In this document: positions 7,081 to 12,098 of the stretch, in pieces
Layout: each line of letters begins with the position of its first letter
Position numbering within the stretch: the first letter of the stretch is position 1
NCBI GenBank assembly: GCA_009926245.1
Contig: RFPG01000017.1
Span: forward strand, 1 to 12,098
From: Sphingobacteriia bacterium
GTDB taxonomy: Bacteria; Bacteroidota; Bacteroidia; UBA7662
Reading direction: 5' to 3'
DNA: 12,098 nucleotides
Position numbers and translations under genes: made by a program
The notes under the pieces: model-generated
Told to the model about the DNA's origin: nothing
Databases searched by the model: none
The model's input: the letters and a program-made list of their open reading frames with translations, nothing else

Positions 7081-9393
7081 TTAGGCTTTGGAAGCGCGTT
7101 GGCGAATAATGTTAAGGGCACCGCCTGCACGGAACCAAGCCAATTGAGTCTCGTTGTAGCTATGATTCAAGGTGATGGTATCACTGCTACCGTCTTTGTG
7201 TTTTAACACCATTTGCAGGGGATGCCCAGGCTTCATCGTAGTGAGCCCCAGCAGGTCCATACGATCGTGTTCTTGAATCAAATCGTAATCGGATTTGTTG
7301 GCAAAGGTCAAGGCCAACATGCCTTGCTTTTTGAGGTTGGTTTCGTGAATGCGGGCAAAGGAGCGGACCAAGATGACCCGAACCCCCAGATGCCGGGGCT
7401 CCATGGCCGCATGTTCACGGGATGAACCTTCGCCATAGTTTTCGTCGCCGACGACCACCGTGCCGATACCCGCCGCTTTGAAGCTGCGCTGAACATCCGG
7501 AACGGTTCCGTATTGGTTGGTTTGAGGGTTGTACACGCTGTTCGACAGGCCATTAAAGGCGTTGATCGCACCGATCAACATATTGTTTGAAATGTTATCC
7601 AGGTGGCCACGGTATTTGAGCCATGGTCCGGCCATGGAAATATGATCGGTGGTGCATTTGCCTTGCGCTTTGATGAGCAGGTGCAAATCCGTTAGATCGC
7701 TTCCTTCCCACGGTGCAAAGGGTTCGAGCAATTGCAGTCGGTCCGAATCGGGTCGCACCTGGACAACGACCGTGGCTCCATCGGTAGCCGGGGCTTGGTA
7801 GCCGGCGTCCTCCACAGCAAAGCCACGGGGAGGGAAGGCAAGTCCTTGAGGCTCGTCCAGCCGAACCTCCACACCCTCCGAGTTTAGAAGGGTGTCTTTC
7901 ATCGGATTAAAGGTTAAATCCCCGGCGATGGCCAAAGCAGTTACCAATTCGGGAGATGCCACAAAGGCATGGGTGTTGGGGTTTCCGTCGTTCCGTTTGG
8001 CGAAGTTTCGGTTAAAGGAGGTGATGATGCTGTTTTTACGCTGGGGGTCGTCGCTGTGACGGGCCCATTGTCCAATGCAGGGACCGCAGGCATTGGCCAA
8101 AACGACACCTCCGATGGCGTTGAAATGTTCCAGCATCCCGTCTCTTTCAACAGTGTAACGAACCATTTCGGAACCCGGTGTCACGGTAAATTCAGATCGA
8201 GCCTGGAGTTTTTTGGTTGCAGCCTGGGCAGCGATCGAGGCAGAACGGCTGATGTCCTCGTACGAGGAATTGGTGCAAGATCCAATGAGTCCGACATCCA
8301 ATTTGGAGGGCCAGCCGTTGGCCCGCACGGCATCAGCAAATTGGCTGAGGGGCCATGCCAGGTCCGGGGTGAAAGGCCCGTTGATGTGAGGCTCCAATTC
8401 GTCCAGGTTGATTTCGATGACTTGGTCAAAATAATCTTGGGGTCGGGCATAGACTTCGGGATCACCGGTCAGTTCCTGCGCTAAGGCATCGGTCCACTCG
8501 GCCAAATCCTCTCGGCCGGTCCCACGCAAATAGGTGGCCATCGAAGCGTCGTACCCAAACAGAGAGGTGGTGGCCCCAATTTCGGCGCCCATGTTGCAGA
8601 TGGTTGATTTCCCCGTGGCGGATAGGTTTTTCGCCCCGTCTCCGAAGTATTCAAGAATGGCATCGGTCCCCCCTTTGACGGTCAATATGCCGGCCACCTT
8701 GAGGATGACATCCTTGGCCGAGGCCCAACCGCTGAGGCGACCGCGGAGATGAACGCCAATCAATCGCGGCATTTTGAGCTCCCACGGTAAACCAGCCATC
8801 ACATCACAGGCATCCGCCCCTCCAACGCCGATCGCTACCATGCCTAAGCCACCGGCATTGGGAGTATGCGAATCGGTGCCGATCATAAGGCCTCCGGGGA
8901 AGGCATAGTTTTCCAACAAGACTTGGTGGATAATGCCAGCCCCTGGTTTCCAAAACCCGATCCCGTATTTGTTGGAAACCGAAGCTAGAAAATCATAGAC
9001 TTCTTTGTTTTTGTTCACGGCCTCGCTCAAGTCGGTGGCCGCGCCATCCTTGGCCTGGATCAGGTGATCGCAATGGACCGTGCTAGGGACCGCTACCGAT
9101 GGACGTCCGGCCTGCATAAACTGCAAGAGGGCCATCTGGGCGGTTGCATCCTGCATCGCAACCCGATCCGGGGCAAAATCAACATAATCAACGCCTCGGC
9201 GCAACTGGGCAGGGTTGGGCGTGGCAGCATCCCCGGTGGGCGCTCCTCCCTCGGAGCGCTTGGGGTCCCAAAGGTGGGTGAAGAGTATTTTTTCGGTCAG
9301 GGTCAGGGGACGCCCGCACTGTTCCCGTACGGTATGGCATCGGGTTTTCCATTCGGCGTAATGGTGGCGCAGCATCTCGGAGTCAAAAGTCAT
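7081..9393 (-). CDS. Aconitate hydratase (aconitase, mitochondrial-like type)
   Basis: Aconitase isomerises citrate to isocitrate in the TCA cycle using a labile 4Fe-4S cluster. The 770-aa protein follows the mitochondrial-type aconitases common in Bacteroidota rather than the longer AcnA or the AcnB of proteobacteria. Visible blocks are [16 protein letters not shown] (28-43), [17 protein letters not shown] (72-88), [14 protein letters not shown] (102-115), [14 protein letters not shown] (172-185) and [13 protein letters not shown] (368-380) with cluster ligand Cys373. Next come [10 protein letters not shown] (434-443) with ligands Cys436 and Cys439, and the swivel-domain active-site loop [20 protein letters not shown] (649-668). 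Residues about 45-65 look like a local insertion compared with relatives I can recall. The ATG at 9393 gives the expected N-terminus. There is no Shine-Dalgarno sequence. It is the first gene of the minus-strand run, and its stop touches the start of the AddB-like gene. Gene symbol is left blank because acn/acnA usage varies. Confidence 0.96.
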   Translation of the reverse strand: MTFDSEMLRHHYAEWKTRCHTVREQCGRPLTLTEKILFTHLWDPKRSEGGAPTGDAATPNPAQLRRGVDYVDFAPDRVAMQDATAQMALLQFMQAGRPSVAVPSTVHCDHLIQAKDGAATDLSEAVNKNKEVYDFLASVSNKYGIGFWKPGAGIIHQVLLENYAFPGGLMIGTDSHTPNAGGLGMVAIGVGGADACDVMAGLPWELKMPRLIGVHLRGRLSGWASAKDVILKVAGILTVKGGTDAILEYFGDGAKNLSATGKSTICNMGAEIGATTSLFGYDASMATYLRGTGREDLAEWTDALAQELTGDPEVYARPQDYFDQVIEINLDELEPHINGPFTPDLAWPLSQFADAVRANGWPSKLDVGLIGSCTNSSYEDISRSASIAAQAATKKLQARSEFTVTPGSEMVRYTVERDGMLEHFNAIGGVVLANACGPCIGQWARHSDDPQRKNSIITSFNRNFAKRNDGNPNTHAFVASPELVTALAIAGDLTFNPMKDTLLNSEGVEVRLDEPQGLAFPPRGFAVEDAGYQAPATDGATVVVQVRPDSDRLQLLEPFAPWEGSDLTDLHLLIKAQGKCTTDHISMAGPWLKYRGHLDNISNNMLIGAINAFNGLSNSVYNPQTNQYGTVPDVQRSFKAAGIGTVVVGDENYGEGSSREHAAMEPRHLGVRVILVRSFARIHETNLKKQGMLALTFANKSDYDLIQEHDRMDLLGLTTMKPGHPLQMVLKHKDGSSDTITLNHSYNETQLAWFRAGGALNIIRQRASKA

Positions 9394-9422
9394 GGTCGAA
9401 ATTCAAAGGGTGGATCGAAATA

Positions 9423-10784
9423 GTGGAAGAAAAACCTACGTTGGATTGGCTCCCTCAAAAATACAGACAAAGCCTCCCGGGGTCTATATTGCAGTCCATT
9501 TCCTTCAAAAAAACCGTTCTCTTGGGCACCCAAATTGAAAGCCGCCCAGCCTTTGGCTGGATCCAAAACTTGAGGATTGCTTTGAATTCGGTGGGGGGGA
9601 ACAAATTGAGAACCTCCCTCACGGCGGGGATTATCGCCATAGGGATTGCTGCTTTGGTAGGCATCTTGACTTCGATTGATGCCCTCGAGGCAACGCTCAC
9701 GGAGACGTTTTCGAGCATGGGCTCCAATACCTTGGTATTGCGCAATCGGCAGCCACGCGGTGCCTTCGAAAGCCGTCGTCGCCGTCGCATTCAGTACCGA
9801 CCTATTCAATACAGGGAGGCCTTGGCTTTTGTGGAACGATTTGGCTTTCCTGGCCGGGGTTCGGTCAGCGGGAATGTCACCTGGACGGCTGTGATTAAAG
9901 GTGGTGGTCGCAAAACCAATCCCAATGTCAACCTCTTGGGCACGGACGATCAATACCTAACCGTGGGCTCCTACACCTTGGCCGATGGTCGAAACTTCTC
10001 GCCCTTGGAATTGCAGAACGGAGCACCGGTGATCATACTCGGAGAGGAAGTCGCGCGCAAGTTGTTTTCAACCATCAAGGCCAGCGGTCGTCAGGTTTCG
10101 GTGGGGAGTGCCCGATACCGGGTGGTCGGTGTCTTGGCCTCCAAAGGCTCCGGTTTTGGGAACAATGCAGACCGCACCGCCCTCATGCCTTTGGCCCATA
10201 TTCAATCCGCCTATCCTTCATCGGAACGTTCCTATGTGGTATCTTTCACTTTAACCGACGCTCGTCAACTGGCTTACGCCGAGCAAGAAGCCGTCGGTTT
10301 ATTTCGTAACATCCGTCGCTTATCCCGGATCGACCCCGATAATTTCTCGATTACCAAATCCGATAGTTTTGCCAGGGACTTGATTGAAAATCTGTCTTTT
10401 GTGGATATGGCTGCCAAGGCCATCGGCATTATCACCTTGCTGGGTGCGGCCATTGGATTGATGAATATTATGTTGGTTTCGGTGACTGAACGAACCCGTG
10501 AAATCGGAACCCGCAAAGCCTTGGGTGCCACCCAATCCGCCATTCGCCAACAATTTTTGTTGGAAGCCTTGATCATCGGTCAAATGGGGGGGCTGATGGG
10601 GATTGTTTTGGGGATTGTTCTGGGGAATTCCGTCGCACTTTTGGTGGGTGCAGGATTTATTATCCCTTGGGCCTGGATCTTGGGTGGTATTGTGTTATGC
10701 CTGATGGTGGGCCTGGTTTCAGGCTTCTATCCCGCTGCCAAAGCAGCGGCCCTGGATCCCATCGAAGCCTTGCGTTATGAATAA
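9423..10784 (+). CDS. ABC transporter permease, MacB/FtsX family
   Basis: An inner-membrane permease subunit of a MacB-like ABC exporter or lipoprotein/mechanotransmission-type system. Its substrate cannot be read from the sequence and no ATPase partner is present here. From the GTG at 9423 it is 453 aa. A first membrane helix at about residues 66-88 follows the family's NKLRTSLT block. A periplasmic MacB-type domain runs from about 90 to 325 and includes an Arg-rich patch at 118-122. Three further helices at about 330-353, 383-405 and 412-435 form the FtsX domain, with [19 protein letters not shown] (352-370) between the first two. It ends in the typical DPIEALRYE. Relatives usually start 10-15 residues before NKLRT, so the first 45 or so residues are an extension or a start overcall. 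An alternative is the TTG at 9570 giving [15 protein letters not shown]. The gene diverges from aconitase. Confidence 0.88.
   Translation: MEEKPTLDWLPQKYRQSLPGSILQSISFKKTVLLGTQIESRPAFGWIQNLRIALNSVGGNKLRTSLTAGIIAIGIAALVGILTSIDALEATLTETFSSMGSNTLVLRNRQPRGAFESRRRRRIQYRPIQYREALAFVERFGFPGRGSVSGNVTWTAVIKGGGRKTNPNVNLLGTDDQYLTVGSYTLADGRNFSPLELQNGAPVIILGEEVARKLFSTIKASGRQVSVGSARYRVVGVLASKGSGFGNNADRTALMPLAHIQSAYPSSERSYVVSFTLTDARQLAYAEQEAVGLFRNIRRLSRIDPDNFSITKSDSFARDLIENLSFVDMAAKAIGIITLLGAAIGLMNIMLVSVTERTREIGTRKALGATQSAIRQQFLLEALIIGQMGGLMGIVLGIVLGNSVALLVGAGFIIPWAWILGGIVLCLMVGLVSGFYPAAKAAALDPIEALRYE
9456..9463 (-). promoter_or_regulatory. Possible Bacteroidota -7 promoter element for the aconitase run
   Basis: The minus strand reads TATTTTTG, matching the Bacteroidota -7 consensus TAnnTTTG, about 62 bases upstream of the aconitase ATG. 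I see no convincing -33 TTTG at the usual distance. The element lies inside the first codons of the divergent permease as annotated here. Confidence 0.3.
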
Positions 10785-10787
10785 AAA

Positions 10788-10813
10788 AAACTGCCAGATT
10801 GCTCTGGCAGTTT
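10788..10813. terminator. Bidirectional intrinsic terminator between the permease and tRNA-Cys genes
   Basis: The hairpin has an 11-bp perfect stem (AAACTGCCAGA / TCTGGCAGTTT) and a 4-base loop (TTGC). Read on the minus strand the stem runs into eight consecutive T residues, an excellent terminator for tRNA-Cys, whose 3' end is 12 bases upstream. On the + strand it begins three bases after the permease stop. There only a short T-run (TTT) and then CCATTTC follow, so it should work in that direction too but less strongly. Confidence 0.88.
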
Positions 10814-10825
10814 CCATTTCTTGCG

Positions 10826-10896
10826 AGGTCGAGAGCGGATTCGAACCGCTGTAGGAGCTTTTGCAGAGCTCTGCCTAGCCACTCGGCCACCCGACC
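10826..10896 (-). tRNA. tRNA-Cys, anticodon GCA
   Basis: A 71-nt cloverleaf folds on the minus strand. The 7-bp acceptor (GGTCGGG / CTCGACC) has one G-T pair. There is a 3-bp D stem (GCC/GGC) with loop GAGTGGCTA and a 5-bp anticodon stem (GAGCT/AGCTC) with loop CTGCAAA. The T arm has stem AGCGG/CCGCT and the standard TTCGAAT loop. The anticodon GCA is encoded at 10862-10864, so the tRNA reads Cys codons UGC/UGU. The discriminator base is U, as is usual for tRNA-Cys. The terminal CCA is not encoded (CGC follows), so it must be added by the CCA-adding enzyme. A strong terminator lies just downstream. Confidence 0.96.
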
Positions 10897-10947
10897 AGGG
10901 TGAATTTTGCGATGCTGCCTGCAAGGCAAACCGCGCAAATGCAGCCT

Positions 10948-10955
10948 CAAAGATA
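10948..10955 (-). promoter_or_regulatory. Possible Bacteroidota -7 promoter element for tRNA-Cys
   Basis: Within the 143-base gap between the thiolase stop and tRNA-Cys, the minus strand has TATCTTTG, an exact TAnnTTTG match. It lies 51 bases before the tRNA 5' end, leaving a leader of about 45 bases. No good -33 TTTG is seen at the expected spacing. The rest of the gap (10897-11039) contains a small inverted repeat, TGCC-TTGCA-GGCA on the minus strand, but no gene I can support. Confidence 0.4.
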
Positions 10956-11039
10956 TCGTTCAAACGCCCTCATTGGGCCTAAAGTCCGCCAAGTGCGTGG
11001 ATATAGACCGCATAACAGGGGGTACGGCAAGAACTCAGA

Positions 11040-12098
11040 TTACAAACGCTCCAATACAACCGCAGAAGCACCTCCTCCTCCGTTGCAAATGCCTGCCACA
11101 CCGATTCGGCCGTTTTCCTGACGCAAAACGCTGCACAGGGTGACGAGAATCCGGCACCCTGAACTGCCAATGGGGTGACCGATGGAGACCCCTCCGCCGT
11201 AGACATTCACCTTGTTAGTGTCGAGGTTCAATAAGCGATTGTTGGCGACACAGACCACCGAAAAGGCTTCATTAATTTCATAAAAATCAACCTCTTCGGC
11301 CGTGATTCCTGCCCTTTGCATGGCCAGTGGAATGGCCTTGGATGGGGCGGTGGTGAACCATTCCGGAGCCTGTTGGGCATCGGCATAACCCAGAATTCGG
11401 GCCAAGGGCTGGAGGCCCCTACGCTGGGCTTCGGCATAAGACATGAGAACCACAGCCGAAGCTCCATCGTTCAGATTGGAGGCATTGGCAGCGGTGACGG
11501 TTCCTTCTTTCTCAAAGACCGGCTTGAGGCCGGGGATTTTTTCAAAATTGACTTTGGTATAGTCTTCGTCCTCGGTCACCGTCGTGGTACTGCCTTTGGG
11601 ACCGGGGACTTGGACAGGTGCCATTTCGGCGGCGAACTTTCCTTGTTGCCAAGCGGTGGTTGCACGGCGGTAGGACTCGATGGCATAGGCATCCTGATCC
11701 TCCCTGGAAATTTTCAGATCGCGGGCGCAGAGCTCGGCGGCATTGCCCATATGGTACTGGTGATAGACATCCCAGAGGCCGTCCTTGAGGATGCCGTCGA
11801 TGAGTTGGGCGTGACCAAACTTGTAACCATTGCGGGCCCGGTCCAGATAATAGGGCACTTGGCTCATGCTCTCCATGCCACCTGCCACCACGACTTGATT
11901 CTGTCCCAATTCAATGGATTGGGCTCCCAGCATAACCGCTTTCATGCCCGATGCACAAACCTTGTTGATGGTGGTAAAAGGGGTGGTTTTGGCGATGCCT
12001 GCACCCACGGCGGCCTGGGTAGCGGGTGCCTGCCCCAAACCAGCGCTGATGACATTCCCCATGTAAACTTCGTCGATCCCCGAAACACCCAAAGCACC
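11040..12098 (-). CDS. Acetyl-CoA C-acetyltransferase (thiolase), N-terminus outside the window
   Basis: Thiolases of this class condense two acetyl-CoA to acetoacetyl-CoA or run the reverse, thiolytic reaction. About 352 residues are visible of a protein that is normally near 390. The frame continues through the right edge as GALGVSGIDEVYMGNV, so the TTG at 12092 is an internal Leu codon and the real start lies outside. The nucleophilic Cys is in KVCASGMKA (codon 11955-11957) and NEAFSVV is present. The catalytic His is in GHPIGSSG (codon 11175-11177) and the acid/base Cys is in GICNGGGGAS (codon 11085-11087). The GxCxGGGxG end and the length favour the biosynthetic-type acetoacetyl-CoA thiolase (AtoB/PhaA-like) over the FadA type, but substrate length cannot be fixed. 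Its stop is followed by the tRNA-Cys gene on the same strand after 143 bases. No terminator is obvious between them, so read-through is possible. Confidence 0.94.
   Translation of the reverse strand, partial: GALGVSGIDEVYMGNVISAGLGQAPATQAAVGAGIAKTTPFTTINKVCASGMKAVMLGAQSIELGQNQVVVAGGMESMSQVPYYLDRARNGYKFGHAQLIDGILKDGLWDVYHQYHMGNAAELCARDLKISREDQDAYAIESYRRATTAWQQGKFAAEMAPVQVPGPKGSTTTVTEDEDYTKVNFEKIPGLKPVFEKEGTVTAANASNLNDGASAVVLMSYAEAQRRGLQPLARILGYADAQQAPEWFTTAPSKAIPLAMQRAGITAEEVDFYEINEAFSVVCVANNRLLNLDTNKVNVYGGGVSIGHPIGSSGCRILVTLCSVLRQENGRIGVAGICNGGGGASAVVLERL

Noticed and set aside
7969..8484. 171-codon open frame on the + strand
   Set aside because: Antisense to aconitase over its conserved Cys373 and Cys436/439 regions; a by-product of codon bias.
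10900..11121. Short open frames in the gap between thiolase and tRNA-Cys
   Set aside because: They overlap the thiolase 3' end on the other strand, show no start signal and have no protein-like pattern.
1..12098. Defence island, mobile element, CRISPR array or other novel accessory system
   Set aside because: No transposase, integrase, toxin-antitoxin pair, direct-repeat array or compositional break was seen; all large genes belong to recognised families.

Overview
The window looks like ordinary chromosomal sequence from a member of the Bacteroidota, probably a free-living aerobe with roughly mid-50s GC (estimated by eye, not computed). This placement is an inference. It rests on the aconitase type (mitochondrial-like, about 770 aa), a MacB/FtsX-type permease of the form common in that phylum, an AddB-like nuclease without a visible Walker A motif, the scarcity of Shine-Dalgarno sites, matches to the Bacteroidota -7 promoter element TAnnTTTG, and a tRNA gene with no encoded CCA. 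I see no mobile element, CRISPR array, phage gene or integration site.

Layout. Positions 1-1180 (+): the 3' end of panB (pantothenate/CoA biosynthesis), then an RluA-family pseudouridine synthase. Positions 1136-9393 (-): six tightly packed genes. In transcription order they are aconitase, an AddB-like exonuclease subunit, 3-hydroxyanthranilate 3,4-dioxygenase, 2-amino-3-carboxymuconate-6-semialdehyde decarboxylase (ACMSD), glutamate racemase and an AlkD-like DNA glycosylase. With the starts chosen here the junctions are 0, +44, +11, -13 and -3 bases, so one long transcript is plausible. The run ends in a 45-base convergent overlap with the pseudouridine synthase gene. Positions 9423-10784 (+): an ABC-transporter permease, divergent from aconitase with only 29 bases between the annotated starts. 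Positions 10788-10813: a hairpin terminator that suits both strands. Positions 10826-10896 (-): tRNA-Cys(GCA). Positions 11040-12098 (-): a thiolase (acetyl-CoA acetyltransferase) whose N-terminus lies beyond the window edge.

How the genes work together. The clearest functional unit is the dioxygenase/decarboxylase pair. It takes 3-hydroxyanthranilate, from tryptophan via kynurenine, to 2-aminomuconate semialdehyde and away from quinolinate/NAD synthesis. Carbon from that route can reach acetyl-CoA and the TCA cycle, where aconitase and thiolase act, but the link is only a metabolic inference. The AddB-like protein and AlkD are both DNA-repair proteins, and glutamate racemase supplies D-glutamate for peptidoglycan. 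I did not find a convincing undescribed system. The points most worth a second look are the mixed gene run with an embedded kynurenine module, the AddB-like gene with no AddA partner in view, and the uncertain permease start. No stretch longer than 300 bases lacks a gene; the largest gap (10897-11039) is 143 bases.
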